This document shows positions 26,744 to 36,003 of a DNA stretch of 64,000 bases, piece after piece (the first letter of the stretch is position 1; each line of letters begins with the position of its first letter). The stretch is from Thermomonas sp. S9. GTDB taxonomy: Bacteria; Pseudomonadota; Gammaproteobacteria; Xanthomonadales; Xanthomonadaceae. The stretch spans positions 2,089,001 through 2,153,000 of the forward strand of contig NZ_JAJDFY010000001.1 in assembly GCF_024704365.1 (NCBI RefSeq), written 5' to 3'. Both the position numbers and the translations under genes were made by a program. The notes under the pieces are model-generated. The model was not told the DNA's origin and searched no databases. It was given only the letters and a program-made list of their open reading frames with translations.

Positions 26744-27081
26744 ATGCCCACCCTGCTCGTCCTGATGCTCGTCGGCGCCGCCGGCTTCTTCTTTTCACGG
26801 CGTCCCGCGCGGCCGCCGAGCGCGCCGCCGAAATCGGCCGCGACGCCTGCGCGGCGGCCGGGGTGCAATGGCTGGACCAGTCGGTACACGCCGCCGGCAT
26901 CCGCCTGCGCCGGCGCGAGGACGGCTGGCTGGGGCTGGAACGCAGCTTCCGCTTCGAATACTCCGAAGACGGGCAGGACCGCCACGTGGGGCAGATCGTG
27001 CTGCTGGGCGGCAAACTGGTGCGCTTCAGCGGCCCGACCCGCGCCGCGCAGGCGGTGGTGCGCACGCTGCCCTCGGACTGA
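26744..27081 (+). CDS. DUF3301 family membrane-anchored protein, one frameshift
   Basis: About 112 residues. The first 18 form one membrane segment (Met-Pro-Thr-Leu-Leu-Val-Leu-Met-Leu-Val). After a one-base loss near 26802, the frame continues with Ala-Ala-Glu-Arg-Ala-Ala-Glu-Ile and a Cys, then Val-Gln-Trp-Leu-Asp-Gln-Ser-Val, Leu-Arg-Arg-Arg-Glu-Asp-Gly, and Phe-Arg-Phe-Glu-Tyr-Ser-Glu-Asp-Gly, which is the DUF3301 pattern. Function unknown. It begins five bases after nadC, so it is co-transcribed with trm112-nadC. Confidence 0.75.
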
Positions 27082-27104
27082 AGGCGCACCCCACCGGGGC
27101 GCCT
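27082..27104. terminator. Hairpin between convergent DUF3301 and sspB genes
   Basis: AGGCGC-A-CCCC pairs with GGGGCGCCT, a 10-bp stem with one bulged A and loop ACC, directly after the DUF3301 stop. No T tract. Confidence 0.45.
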
Positions 27105-27144
27105 GCGGCGGCGCAAGCCCGGCCGCGAAGCGCGCGGCGCTTGC

Positions 27145-27657
27145 CTACTTCACGATGCGCAGGTGGCCACGACGCGGCGGCGGGCGGTCGTCGTCGCCAT
27201 CGCCCGAAGTCGCCTCCGCATCGGATTCGGACTCATCGACCACTTCGGGATCATAATCGGCGTGCAGGGCGCCCAGACCCTCGTGCTCCGCGTCCGCCTC
27301 TTGCGCCGCCGCAGGCGGCAACAGATCCTGCGGCAACGCCATGCCCTGGCCGGTTTCGCGCGCGTAGATGGCGATCACCGCCGGCAGCGGCACCACCACG
27401 TTGTGGCTGACGCCGCCGAAGCGCGCCGAGAACCGCAGCGCGTCGTTGTCCATCTGCAGATGTCCCACCGCGCGCGCGGCGATGTTCAGCACCACCTGCC
27501 CGTCCTTGACCGTGTGCGGCGGCACCCGCACGCCCGGCACGCGCGCATCCACCAGCACGTGCGGGGTCATGTCGTTGTCGGCGATCCATTCGTACAGCGC
27601 GCGCAGCAGATAGGGGCGCTGCGAGCTCATCACCGGCATCGGGGGCTGCTTCTCCAT
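27145..27657 (-). CDS. sspB: ClpXP protease specificity-enhancing factor SspB
   Basis: 170 residues. SspB binds the ssrA tag on stalled-ribosome products and hands them to ClpXP. The N-terminal tag-binding domain has Arg-Pro-Tyr-Leu-Leu-Arg-Ala-Leu-Tyr-Glu-Trp and Val-Leu-Asn-Ile-Ala-Ala-Arg-Ala-Val. A long acidic linker (about 115-160) leads to the ClpX-binding tail Gly-His-Leu-Arg-Ile-Val-Lys, matching the known Leu-Arg-(Val/Ile)-Val-Lys peptide. It starts two bases after sspA stops, so the pair is an operon. ATGs at 27639 and 27630 are alternative starts. Confidence 0.93.
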   Translation of the reverse strand: MEKQPPMPVMSSQRPYLLRALYEWIADNDMTPHVLVDARVPGVRVPPHTVKDGQVVLNIAARAVGHLQMDNDALRFSARFGGVSHNVVVPLPAVIAIYARETGQGMALPQDLLPPAAAQEADAEHEGLGALHADYDPEVVDESESDAEATSGDGDDDRPPPRRGHLRIVK

Positions 27658-27659
27658 GC

Positions 27660-28294
27660 TCAGGCAGGAAGCGCGCGCAGCTGCTTTCCTGCGGCGTCAG
27701 GCTGCGCTCGAAGCCGGGATTGCGGAAGATGCGGTTGCCGTAGTCCTCGATCGCCTTGCCGTCCTTCGGCAGCGGGATGCCCAGGGCGTCCAGCCGCCAG
27801 ATGATCGGGGCCATCGCGCAGTCGGCCAGGCTCATCTCGCCGTTGAGGAAGAACTTGCTGGCCTTGAACAGCGGCAGCGCGGCGGTCAGCAGCTCCTTCA
27901 GGCGCTTGCGCCCGGCTTCGGCCTGCTGCTTGCTGCCGAGCTGGATGGCCTGCACCTGCGGCACCCAGTCGTGCTCGATGCGCAGCATGGCCAGGCGCAG
28001 GCGCGCCCGCGACAGCGGGTCCACCGGCATCAGCGGCGGGTGCGGGTAGCGCTCGTCGAGATATTCGCTGACCACGCTGGCGGCGTACAGCACCAGGTCG
28101 CGCTCCACCAGGGTCGGCACCGAGTGGTAGGGATTGAGGTCGATCAGGTCCTCGGGCGGGTTCTGCGGGTCCACCGGGATCAGGTCGTAGGCCACGCCCT
28201 TCGCCGCCAGCACCAGGCGCACGCGGTGGCACAGCACGTCATCGACAGCGGAAAACAGGGTCAAGGCGTTTCGCATGCGCGGACTCACAGCCAT
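27660..28294 (-). CDS. sspA: Stringent starvation protein A (GST fold), frameshift at the C-terminus
   Basis: About 211 residues. SspA binds RNA polymerase and alters stress and stationary-phase transcription. The N-terminal thioredoxin-like domain has Cys-His-Arg-Val-Arg-Leu-Val-Leu-Ala-Ala-Lys-Gly-Val and Asn-Pro-Tyr-His-Ser-Val-Pro-Thr-Leu-Val-Glu-Arg; the helical domain has Ala-Asp-Cys-Ala-Met-Ala-Pro-Ile. The tail breaks near 27680 by one base; repaired, it ends Lys-Gln-Leu-Arg-Ala-Leu-Pro-Ala. The start at 28294 gives Met-Ala-Val-Ser-Pro-Arg-Met, as in xanthomonads. Located after petC, the usual petABC-sspAB order. Confidence 0.92.
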
Positions 28295-28409
28295 CATCAG
28301 GATCACTCCCACGCCCGGCCGATGCCGGACGCACCTGCGCCACCCGCACGCTGCGGACAGCCGTCAAGCGTCGTTCCCTGCGGCGGGCGTCCCTGCCACT
28401 GGCGCCGCG

Positions 28410-29171
28410 TCAGTGAACGTCCCGCCAGTATTCATGCTTCAACAGCCACGCCATCAGGGCGAAAAACACCAGGAACAGCACCGCCCAGACGCCCACGCTC
28501 TGGCGCTTCAGCGCGACCGGCTCGCCGGCGTACTCGAGGAACGCGGTGATGTCGCGCACGGTGCGGTCGAACTGCGCCGGGGTCTGGGTACCGGCCTGGC
28601 TGATGGTGAAGCCCTCCACCGGAAGCTCACCGCCTTCAGTCTTCTTGCCGTACACCGGCTGCTGGATGCCCTGCAGCTCCCACAGCGGGTTCGGCATCGA
28701 GGCATTCGGGAACAGGGTGTTGTTCCAGCCCACCGGGCGGCTTTCGTCCACGTAGAAGGACTTGAGGTAGGTGTAGATCCAGTCGCTGCCGCGCACGCGC
28801 GCGATCAGCGACAGATCCGGCGGGACCTTGCCGAAGGCGGCCTTGGCCAGTTCCGGCGGCATCGCCGACAGCACGTGGTCGCCGATCTTGCCGCCGCTGA
28901 AGTTCAGGTTCTGCATCACCTGGTCTTCGGTCAGGCCCAGGTCCTCGCCGATGCGTGCATAGCGCACGTATTTGAGCGAGTGGCAGCCGCTGCAGTAGTT
29001 CATGAACAGGGCCGCACCGCGCTGCAGCGATGCCTTGTCGTTGAGGTCGACGCCCGACTGCTGGAGATCGCCGCCTTCGCTGGCGAAGGCAGTGGCGGAC
29101 AGCAGCAGGCCAGCCGCGAACAGGGCCGCGCGCGCCAGCAGGCCGCGCTTGTTGTCGGAGAAATCAGTCAT
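28410..29171 (-). CDS. petC: Ubiquinol-cytochrome c reductase, cytochrome c1 subunit
   Basis: 253 residues. Cytochrome c1 accepts electrons from the Rieske protein in the bc1 complex. It has a signal peptide (1-30), the haem motif Cys-Ser-Gly-Cys-His (60-64), the methionine ligand region Ser-Ala-Met-Pro-Pro-Glu-Leu, and a C-terminal membrane anchor at about 225-245 (Val-Trp-Ala-Val-Leu-Phe-Leu-Val-Phe-Phe). The start overlaps the cytochrome b stop by 8 bases. Last gene of petABC. Confidence 0.96.
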   Translation of the reverse strand: MTDFSDNKRGLLARAALFAAGLLLSATAFASEGGDLQQSGVDLNDKASLQRGAALFMNYCSGCHSLKYVRYARIGEDLGLTEDQVMQNLNFSGGKIGDHVLSAMPPELAKAAFGKVPPDLSLIARVRGSDWIYTYLKSFYVDESRPVGWNNTLFPNASMPNPLWELQGIQQPVYGKKTEGGELPVEGFTISQAGTQTPAQFDRTVRDITAFLEYAGEPVALKRQSVGVWAVLFLVFFALMAWLLKHEYWRDVH

Positions 29172-30435
29172 GCATCGTCACCCGTTCCGGCACCGGCCTG
29201 GTCTTGTCCAGCTTGGACCACACCGGCATGGTGATGAAAAAAGCGAAATAGAGGAAGGTCAGCACGCGGCCGATGATGGTCTCCACCGGATCCGTGCCGG
29301 GACCCGCGCCGATCTTGGCCAGCCACAGGAAGCAGACCGCAAACATCAGCAGCATGGCCCAGCTGAGCCAACCACGGTAGCGGTAGGACTTGACCGGCGA
29401 CCTGTCCAGCCACGGCACCAGGAACAGGCACACGATCGCGCCGAACATCACCAGCACGCCCCACAGCTTGATGCCGAAGAACGAGGGCACCACCCGCAGC
29501 ATCGCGTAGTAGGGGGTGAAGTACCACACCGGCTTGATGTGCGCCGGGGTCACCAGCGGGTTGGCCTCGGTGAAGTTGTCATGCTCCAGGAACCAGCCCC
29601 CGAAGGTCGGCGCAAAGAAGATGATGAACGCCGCGATGATGAGGAAGCAACCGACGTAGAACAGGTCCTTGACCGTGTAGTACGGATGGAACGGGATGCC
29701 GTCCGCCGGCGCGGTCTCCGACCAGCGGTTGCCCTTGGGGCCCTTCTTGATCTCGACGCCGTCCGGGTTGTTCGAGCCGACCTCGTGCAGCGCGAAGATG
29801 TGCAGCACCACCAGCAGCAGCAGGACCAGCGGCAGCGCGATCACGTGCAGCGCGAAGAAGCGGTTCAGGGTGGCATCGCCCGGATTGAAATCGCCCATGA
29901 TCCACTCGGTCAGCCCGCCGCCGATCACCGGGATCGCGCCGAACAGCGAGATGATCACCTTGGCGCCCCAGTAGGACATCTGGCCCCAGGGCAGCACGTA
30001 GCCCATGAAGGCCTCGGCCATCAGCACCAGGTAGATCACCATGCCCAGCAGCCACACCAGTTCGCGCGGTTTGCGGTAGCTGCCGTACATCAGCCCGCGG
30101 AACATGTGCAGATAGATGACGATGAAGAACAGCGAGGCGCCGGTGCTGTGCATGTAGCGGATCAGCCAGCCCCACTCCACGTCGCGCATGATGTACTCGA
30201 CGGAGTCGAACGCCTCGGCGGCGCTGGGCTTGTACTGCATGGTCAGGAAGATGCCGGTCAGGATCTGGTTGGCCAGCACCACGATCGACAGCACGCCGAA
30301 GATGTACCAGATGTTGAAGTTCTTCGGCGCGTAGTATTCGCTCATGTGCTTGCGGTACGCCGGCATCAAGCCGGGCGCGCGCGCATTGATCCAGTCCATC
30401 AGGCCGTCGGCGGTGCGGGTGAGGATGTTCGCCAT
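29164..30435 (-). CDS. petB: Ubiquinol-cytochrome c reductase, cytochrome b subunit
   Basis: 423 residues, eight-helix cytochrome b of the bc1 complex with both quinone sites. Helix B has Arg-Tyr-Met-His-Ser and Met-Phe-Arg-Gly-Leu; the Qo site Pro-Glu-Trp-type loop is represented here by the segment Ile-Lys-Pro-Val-Trp-Tyr-Phe-Thr-Pro-Tyr-Tyr-Ala-Met-Leu-Arg, so the first residues of the usual Pro-Glu-Trp-Tyr are Pro-Val-Trp-Tyr. His ligands lie in helices B and D (Phe-Ala-Leu-His-Val, Val-Leu-His). The gene starts 3 bases after petA ends. Confidence 0.96.
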   Translation of the reverse strand: MANILTRTADGLMDWINARAPGLMPAYRKHMSEYYAPKNFNIWYIFGVLSIVVLANQILTGIFLTMQYKPSAAEAFDSVEYIMRDVEWGWLIRYMHSTGASLFFIVIYLHMFRGLMYGSYRKPRELVWLLGMVIYLVLMAEAFMGYVLPWGQMSYWGAKVIISLFGAIPVIGGGLTEWIMGDFNPGDATLNRFFALHVIALPLVLLLLVVLHIFALHEVGSNNPDGVEIKKGPKGNRWSETAPADGIPFHPYYTVKDLFYVGCFLIIAAFIIFFAPTFGGWFLEHDNFTEANPLVTPAHIKPVWYFTPYYAMLRVVPSFFGIKLWGVLVMFGAIVCLFLVPWLDRSPVKSYRYRGWLSWAMLLMFAVCFLWLAKIGAGPGTDPVETIIGRVLTFLYFAFFITMPVWSKLDKTRPVPERVTMHD

Positions 30436-30438
30436 GGC

Positions 30439-31035
30439 TTACGCAGCTCCCTTCGGACCGACGCCGATGACGACGATGTTGTCGCCTTCGAAGTGATAGG
30501 GCGGCACCGGCAGGTTCAGCGGCGCCGGCTGCGCCTTGAACACACGCCCGGCCAGGTCATAGCGGGACTTGTGGCAGGGGCAGAAATAGCCGCCCTTCCA
30601 GTCCGGATCGAACGGCTCGGGCTTGACCTCGGGCTTGAACTCCGGCGCACAGCCCAGGTGGGTGCAGACGCCCACCAGCACCGCGATCTCGGGCTTGATC
30701 GAACGGGTTTCGTTCTTGGCGTAGGCCGGCTGGGTGGACGCATCCGAGTGCGGGTCGGCCACCAGCGGATCCATCTCCGGCAGGGTCGCGAGCATGGCCT
30801 TGGAGCGCTTGGCGATATAGATCGGCTGGCCGCGCCAGTTCAGGACCAGCTGCTGGCCGTCCTCCAGCGCGCCGATGTCCTGGCTGACCGGAGCCCCGGC
30901 AAAGCGCGCACGCGCGCTGGGGTTCCAGGACTTGATGAACGGCACCGCCGCGAACCCGGCACCCACCGCCCCCACCACCGCGGTCGTCGCGGTGAGGAAC
31001 CGGCGTCGCCCGGTGTTGACCTCTTCGTTCGCCAT
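30439..31035 (-). CDS. petA: Ubiquinol-cytochrome c reductase, Rieske iron-sulfur subunit
   Basis: 198 residues. The N-terminal Arg-Arg-Arg-Phe-Leu followed by a hydrophobic segment is a Tat-type signal anchor, as expected for a folded 2Fe-2S protein. Cluster ligands are in Cys-Thr-His-Leu-Gly-Cys and Cys-Pro-Cys-His-Lys-Ser. The protein ends in Gly-Pro-Lys-Gly-Ala-Ala. The ATG at 31035 is chosen because it starts the Tat motif; a longer frame upstream is not conserved. First gene of petABC. Confidence 0.96.
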   Translation of the reverse strand: MANEEVNTGRRRFLTATTAVVGAVGAGFAAVPFIKSWNPSARARFAGAPVSQDIGALEDGQQLVLNWRGQPIYIAKRSKAMLATLPEMDPLVADPHSDASTQPAYAKNETRSIKPEIAVLVGVCTHLGCAPEFKPEVKPEPFDPDWKGGYFCPCHKSRYDLAGRVFKAQPAPLNLPVPPYHFEGDNIVVIGVGPKGAA

Positions 31036-31124
31036 CCCGCACTCCGTAAAGAAAACTGGATATGCCCCTGGCTGGCAGCCCAAAGGCCGTCAACCAAAAA
31101 AGACACTGAAGTGTATATGAACGC

Positions 31125-32060
31125 TTAACGCGCCGACAATCCGCCCCGCAACGGCGCTCCCGCGCCCGCCAGGGCCCCGCGGTAGCGCTCCGCCAGCACC
31201 CCCACCCGCTGCACGTAGCGCTGGGTTTCGCCGTAGGGCGGCACCCCGCCGTACTTGTCCACCGCGCCCTCGCCGGCGTTGTAGCCGGCCGCGGCCAGGG
31301 CCAGGTTGCCGTTGAACCGCTTCAGCAGCCAGGCCAGGTACTGCACCCCGCCGCGGATGTTCTGGCCGGCGTCGAAGGCATCCAGCACCCCGAACCGGCG
31401 GGCGGTGGCCGGCATCAGCTGCATCAGGCCCTGGGCCCCGACCCGCGAGATCGCATTGGGATTGAACGCGGATTCGGCATGGATGATGGCGCGCACGACC
31501 GCCTCCTCCACTCCCGACTCGCGCGCGGCGGCGGCGATTTCGTCGCTGTAGGCGGTGGTGTTGAGGCGCACCGCGCGGAAGTCCACCCCCGGCAGCGCGC
31601 CGCAGGCGTAGCAGCGCTCCATATAAGAGTATTGGATGGTGCGGACGGCGGACATCGGCACCCCGACCGGGCGCGCGCTGGTGTAGGTGCGCACACCGTC
31701 CTTGCCGACATAGCTGTACACCTGCCCGCGCACCAGCCGCGGCCCCGGGACCGACGCGGGTGTCGCCGCGGGCGGAGGCGCTGCCGATACCGTGGAAGCC
31801 GGGACAGAGGGCCGCGCACCCGGCGGGCGCGCCACCTCGGCCAGCGGCGGCGCGGTTGCAGGCGTTGCGGACGGCGCGCGCGCCGGGGCCCGTGACGCGC
31901 CCGGACGGTAGCTGCCGAGCAGGCGGCACTGCGCGCCCGGGGGACGCTTGTTGACGTAGCTCACCGCGCCATCGCCGCCCACGCAGCGATAGACATTCCC
32001 CGCCAGCGCCGGCGCCCCCGGCGCCAGCAGCAGCAGCAAGATGGCCGCCCGTCCCCTCAT
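31125..32060 (-). CDS. Lytic transglycosylase (SLT/GH23) with two DUF4124 repeats
   Basis: 311 residues, exported by a signal peptide (1-20). A DUF4124 unit follows at about 22-46 ([10 protein letters not shown]). A Pro/Ala-rich linker (55-108) leads to a second, similar unit at about 112-135 ([10 protein letters not shown]). The SLT domain (165-290) has the catalytic glutamate Glu196 in His-Ala-Glu-Ser-Ala-Phe-Asn-Pro and Gly-Leu-Met-Gln-Leu-Met-Pro. Such enzymes cleave murein to 1,6-anhydro products. Two DUF4124 repeats in one enzyme are less common than one. A Cys pair (Cys-Tyr-Ala-Cys) precedes the SLT domain. Confidence 0.85.
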   Translation of the reverse strand: MRGRAAILLLLLAPGAPALAGNVYRCVGGDGAVSYVNKRPPGAQCRLLGSYRPGASRAPARAPSATPATAPPLAEVARPPGARPSVPASTVSAAPPPAATPASVPGPRLVRGQVYSYVGKDGVRTYTSARPVGVPMSAVRTIQYSYMERCYACGALPGVDFRAVRLNTTAYSDEIAAAARESGVEEAVVRAIIHAESAFNPNAISRVGAQGLMQLMPATARRFGVLDAFDAGQNIRGGVQYLAWLLKRFNGNLALAAAGYNAGEGAVDKYGGVPPYGETQRYVQRVGVLAERYRGALAGAGAPLRGGLSAR

Positions 32061-32126
32061 GCGGCGGAGTCTCGCCCCGCGCGCCGCGCTTGGCAAGCGT
32101 CCGCGCCCACGACCGGCCCCTGCCGC

Positions 32127-32132
32127 TAGAAT
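32127..32132 (+). promoter_or_regulatory. -10 box (CTAGAATG context) upstream of miaB
   Basis: TAGAAT in the context CTAGAATG lies 53 bases before the miaB ATG, in the 125-bp divergent region shared with the transglycosylase gene. No -35 element is obvious. Confidence 0.4.
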
Positions 32133-32185
32133 GGCCGCCCCACCCCCATCCGGCCCGGACTCATCGCCGCGCCCCGGAGCCCGCC

Positions 32186-33580
32186 ATGACCGACCTGCCC
32201 CCCCTGCCCGCCCCGCCACCTGCCGCACCCGCCGCCGGCACCGGCCCGAAGCTGTTCATCCAGACCCACGGCTGCCAGATGAACGAGTACGACTCGGCGC
32301 GGATGGCCGATGTGCTGCGTGCCGAAGAGGGCATGCAGCTGACCACGAACGCCGATGAAGCCGACGTGATCCTGATCAATACCTGCTCGATCCGAGAAAA
32401 AGCGCAGGAAAAAGTGTTCAGCCAGCTGGGCCGCTGGAAGCAGCTCAAGCAGGGCGGCCGCCCGGTCATCATCGGCGTCGGCGGCTGCGTGGCCAGCCAG
32501 GAGGGCGCCGCGATCCTGGAGCGCGCACCTTTTGTTGACCTGGTGTTCGGCCCGCAGACCCTGCACCGGCTGCCGGAGCTGATCCGCGCCCGCCGCGAGC
32601 AGGACGCGCCGCAGGTGGACATCAGCTTTCCCGAAATCGAGAAGTTCGACCGCCTGCCGGAACCGCGCGCGGAAGGCCCCACCGCCTTCGTCTCGATCAT
32701 GGAGGGCTGCTCCAAGTACTGCACCTACTGCGTGGTGCCCTACACCCGCGGCGAGGAAATCAGCCGCCCGTTCGAGTCGGTGCTGACCGAGGTGGCCGAG
32801 CTGGCCGCCCAGGGCGTGCGTGAAGTCAACCTGCTGGGGCAGAACGTGAACGCCTACCGCGGCGCGCTGGGTGAGGATGGCGCCACCGCCGACCTGGCGC
32901 TGCTGATCCGCGCGATCGCCGAAATCGACGGCATCGGCCGCATCCGCTTCACCACCTCGCACCCGCTGGAGTTCAGCGACTCGCTGATCGAGGCCTACCG
33001 CGACGTGCCCAAGCTGGCCAATTACCTGCACCTGCCGGTGCAATCCGGCAGCGACCGCATCCTGGCCGCGATGAAGCGCGGCTACACCGCGCTGGAGTTC
33101 AAGCAGAAGATCCGCAAGCTGCGCGCGGTGCGCCCGGACATCTCGATCAGCTCGGACTTCATCGTCGGCTTCCCCGGCGAGACCGCCGCCGATTTCGAGA
33201 AGACCATGAAGCTGATCGAGGACGTGGGCTTCGACCAGAGCTTCTCCTTCATCTATTCGCGCCGCCCCGGCACCCCGGCCGCCGACCTCGAGGACACCAC
33301 CAGCCGCGAGGAGAAGCACGCCCGGCTGGACCGCCTGCAGAAGCACATCACCGCGCACGCGGCGGGCATCTCGCGGGCGATGGTGGGCCGCGTGCAGACG
33401 GTACTGGTGGAAGGCCCATCGAAGAAGAATCCGGACGAGTTGACCGGCAAGACCGAGAACATGCGCTCGGTGAACTTCCCGGCGCCGAAGCGACTGGTCG
33501 GCCAGTTCGTGGACGTGCTCATCACCGAGGCGCTGTCCAATTCACTGCGCGGGCGGGTGCTGACCCGCGACGCGGCCTGA
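32186..33580 (+). CDS. miaB: tRNA-2-methylthio-N6-dimethylallyladenosine synthase MiaB
   Basis: 464 residues. MiaB is a radical-SAM methylthiotransferase that completes ms2i6A37 in tRNA. N-terminal MTTase cysteines are Cys30 (Gly-Cys-Gln-Met-Asn), Cys67 (Asn-Thr-Cys-Ser-Ile-Arg) and Cys101 (Gly-Gly-Cys-Val). The radical SAM cluster is Cys-Ser-Lys-Tyr-Cys-Thr-Tyr-Cys. The C-terminal TRAM domain ends in Ser-Leu-Arg-Gly-Arg-Val. A Pro/Ala-rich N-terminal extension of about 20 residues is not usual for E. coli. CGGAGC precedes the ATG. It heads a miaB-phoH-ybeY-corC cluster. Confidence 0.95.
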   Translation: MTDLPPLPAPPPAAPAAGTGPKLFIQTHGCQMNEYDSARMADVLRAEEGMQLTTNADEADVILINTCSIREKAQEKVFSQLGRWKQLKQGGRPVIIGVGGCVASQEGAAILERAPFVDLVFGPQTLHRLPELIRARREQDAPQVDISFPEIEKFDRLPEPRAEGPTAFVSIMEGCSKYCTYCVVPYTRGEEISRPFESVLTEVAELAAQGVREVNLLGQNVNAYRGALGEDGATADLALLIRAIAEIDGIGRIRFTTSHPLEFSDSLIEAYRDVPKLANYLHLPVQSGSDRILAAMKRGYTALEFKQKIRKLRAVRPDISISSDFIVGFPGETAADFEKTMKLIEDVGFDQSFSFIYSRRPGTPAADLEDTTSREEKHARLDRLQKHITAHAAGISRAMVGRVQTVLVEGPSKKNPDELTGKTENMRSVNFPAPKRLVGQFVDVLITEALSNSLRGRVLTRDAA

Positions 33581-33593
33581 GCCGGGCCCGGCC

Positions 33594-34559
33594 ATGCACC
33601 ATCGCGACTTCGTGCTGGAACCCGACGACGCCGAGCGCCTGGCCAACCTGGCCGGCCCGTTCGACGCCCACCTGCGCCTGGCCGAGCTGCGCCTGGGCGT
33701 GCAGATCGCCAACCGCGGCAACGTGTTCCGGGTGAGCGCCGAGGATGCCGCCGCCGCCGGGCGCGCCGAGGCCTTCCTGCGCCGGCTGTATGACGATACC
33801 GCCGGCGAAGCCCTGGACGAGCACGCCGTGCACCTGCGCCTGGGCGCGTTCGCGGAGCAGGCCGCGCCCGCCGACGGCCATGCCGGGCAGGAGGTGGCGG
33901 TACGCATCAAGCGCGGCACCCTGCGCGGGCGCGGGCCCAACCAGCGCAAGTACCTGCAGGCGATCGCCAGCCACGACATCAATTTCGGCGTCGGCCCGGC
34001 CGGCACCGGCAAGACCTACCTCGCCGTGGCGATGGCGGTGGACGCGCTGAACCAGTCGCGGGTGCAGCGGGTGGTGCTGGTGCGCCCGGCGGTGGAGGCC
34101 GGCGAGAAGCTCGGCTTCCTGCCCGGCGATCTCACCCAGAAGGTCGACCCCTACCTGCGCCCGCTGTACGACGCGCTGTACGAAATGCTGGGCGTGGAGA
34201 AGGTGGCGCGCCTGCTGGAACGCAACGTGATCGAGATCGCACCGCTGGCCTATATGCGCGGGCGCACCCTGAACGATGCGTTCGTGATCCTCGACGAGGC
34301 GCAGAACACCAGCATCGAGCAGATGAAGATGTTCCTGACCCGGCTGGGCTTCGGCAGCACCGCCGTCATCACCGGCGACATGACCCAGATCGACCTGCCC
34401 AGGCACCAGAAGTCCGGCCTGAAGGACGCGGTGGAGGTGCTGCGCGGGGTCGAGGGCGTGAGCTTCACCTTCTTCGAGGCGCGCGACGTGGTCCGGCACC
34501 CGCTGGTGGCGCGCATCGTGAACGCCTACGAGGCGCGCGACGCCGCGGCCGAGGGGTAA
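33594..34559 (+). CDS. ybeZ: PhoH-like ATPase YbeZ
   Basis: 321 residues. The ATPase core has Walker A Gly-Pro-Ala-Gly-Thr-Gly-Lys-Thr and Walker B Phe-Val-Ile-Leu-Asp-Glu-Ala-Gln-Asn, with Gly-Asp-Met-Thr-Gln-Ile-Asp-Leu-Pro afterwards, all diagnostic of PhoH/YbeZ. An N-terminal KH-like region (about 1-105) may bind RNA. In E. coli YbeZ is encoded beside and works with YbeY in ribosome maturation; here it starts 13 bases after miaB and ends 9 bases before ybeY. Confidence 0.95.
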   Translation: MHHRDFVLEPDDAERLANLAGPFDAHLRLAELRLGVQIANRGNVFRVSAEDAAAAGRAEAFLRRLYDDTAGEALDEHAVHLRLGAFAEQAAPADGHAGQEVAVRIKRGTLRGRGPNQRKYLQAIASHDINFGVGPAGTGKTYLAVAMAVDALNQSRVQRVVLVRPAVEAGEKLGFLPGDLTQKVDPYLRPLYDALYEMLGVEKVARLLERNVIEIAPLAYMRGRTLNDAFVILDEAQNTSIEQMKMFLTRLGFGSTAVITGDMTQIDLPRHQKSGLKDAVEVLRGVEGVSFTFFEARDVVRHPLVARIVNAYEARDAAAEG

Positions 34560-34568
34560 GATGCGCGC

Positions 34569-35051
34569 ATGACCCAGGGCCCGGTCCGCCTCGATGTCGC
34601 CGTCGGCTACGCGGTGCCGCGCGCCGGCGTGCCGGCCGCCGCCAGTTTCCGCAAGTGGGCGGCCGCCGCGCTGGCCGGGCGCATCCGCGAGGCCGATCTG
34701 GCGATCCGCCTGGTCGGCACCCGCGAAGGGCGCGCGCTGAACCGCCATTACCGCGGCCGCGACTACGCCACCAACGTTCTCAGCTTCCCGGCGGAACTGC
34801 CGGAAGGGCTGCCCAAGAACGTGCGCCTGCCGCTGCTCGGCGACCTGGTGCTGTGCGCGCCGGTGGTGGCCCGCGAGGCCAAGGAACAGGGCAAGCCGCT
34901 GAACGCGCACTACGCCCACCTCACCGTGCACGGCTGCCTGCACCTGCTGGGCTGGAACCACGAGGATGCGCGCGAGGCCGAGGCGATGGAGCAGCTGGAG
35001 CGCGGGATCCTGGCCGCGCTGGGACTGCCCGACCCCTATCTGGACGCCTGA
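34569..35051 (+). CDS. ybeY: Endoribonuclease YbeY
   Basis: 160 residues, a zinc-dependent RNase for 16S rRNA 3'-end maturation and ribosome quality control. The zinc motif [11 protein letters not shown] (HxxxHxxxxxH) is complete at about 119-129, and the N-terminal [11 protein letters not shown] is typical. It lies between phoH and corC in the usual order. Confidence 0.96.
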   Translation: MTQGPVRLDVAVGYAVPRAGVPAAASFRKWAAAALAGRIREADLAIRLVGTREGRALNRHYRGRDYATNVLSFPAELPEGLPKNVRLPLLGDLVLCAPVVAREAKEQGKPLNAHYAHLTVHGCLHLLGWNHEDAREAEAMEQLERGILAALGLPDPYLDA

Positions 35052-35124
35052 ACACCCGCCCCGCGGATTCGCTAGACTTTCCCCGTTTTCTTTCCCCCGC
35101 CACACGCAAAGGCCCCCACGCCCC

Positions 35125-36003
35125 ATGTCCGAGGACGACAGTCGACGCCCAGCCGACGCCGACGAGAAACCCGCCGAGAAACCCCACCGCTCCTGGCTGG
35201 ACCGCATCAGCGCCGCCCTGTCCGGCGAGCCGACCAGCCGCGAGGACCTGATCGAACTGCTGCGCGACGTGCAGGCCGACGGGCTGATCGGGCCCGACAC
35301 CCTGCGCATGATGGAGGGCGCGGTGAACATCGCCGACATGACCGTGGGCGACGTGATGGTGTCGCGCGCGCAGATGGTGGCACTGCCGGCGGACGGCAAA
35401 CTGCTGGACCTGATGAAGCAGGTGGTGGAATCCGGCCACTCGCGCTTCCCGGTGCACGGCGAGGACAAGGACGAGATCCTCGGCATCCTGCTGGCCAAGG
35501 ACCTCCTGCGCGGGGTGGTGGCCGACAACGGCCCGGCCAGCATCCACGCGCTGCTGCGCCCGGCGGTGCTGATCCCGGAGTCGAAGAACCTCAACGTGCT
35601 GCTGCGCGAGTTCCGGCAGTCGCGCAACCACATGGCGATCGTGATCGACGAATACGGCGGCGTGGCCGGGCTGGTGACGATCGAGGACGTGCTGGAGCAG
35701 ATCGTCGGCGACATCGACGACGAGCATGACGACGCCGCCGACGAAGGCGTGCTGATCGCGGCCCAGGCCGACGGCCAGTTCGTGGTGGACGCACTCACCC
35801 CGATCGCCGATTTCAACGAGCGCTTCGGCGCCGATTTCGACGACGACGAATACGACACCATCGGCGGGCTGGTGACCGCCGCGATCGGCCACCTGCCGGA
35901 AGCCGGCGAGGAGCTCTCGCTCGGGCGCTTCACCTTCCGGGTGGCGCGCGCCGACGCGCGCCGGCTGCATGCGCTGCACGTGAGCGTGCATGCCGAGGGC
36001 TGA
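35125..36003 (+). CDS. corC: CBS-domain transporter-associated protein CorC (YbeX)
   Basis: 292 residues. It lacks the DUF21 membrane domain, so it is a soluble CorC: two CBS domains (about 70-185), with Ser-Arg-Phe-Pro-Val-His and Val-Ile-Asp-Glu-Tyr-Gly-Gly-Val-Ala-Gly-Leu-Val-Thr-Ile-Glu-Asp, and a C-terminal CorC_HlyC domain (210-285, Thr-Ile-Gly-Gly-Leu-Val). It is linked to magnesium/cobalt efflux and ribosome assembly. It follows ybeY by 73 bp and overlaps the next gene. Confidence 0.93.
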   Translation: MSEDDSRRPADADEKPAEKPHRSWLDRISAALSGEPTSREDLIELLRDVQADGLIGPDTLRMMEGAVNIADMTVGDVMVSRAQMVALPADGKLLDLMKQVVESGHSRFPVHGEDKDEILGILLAKDLLRGVVADNGPASIHALLRPAVLIPESKNLNVLLREFRQSRNHMAIVIDEYGGVAGLVTIEDVLEQIVGDIDDEHDDAADEGVLIAAQADGQFVVDALTPIADFNERFGADFDDDEYDTIGGLVTAAIGHLPEAGEELSLGRFTFRVARADARRLHALHVSVHAEG

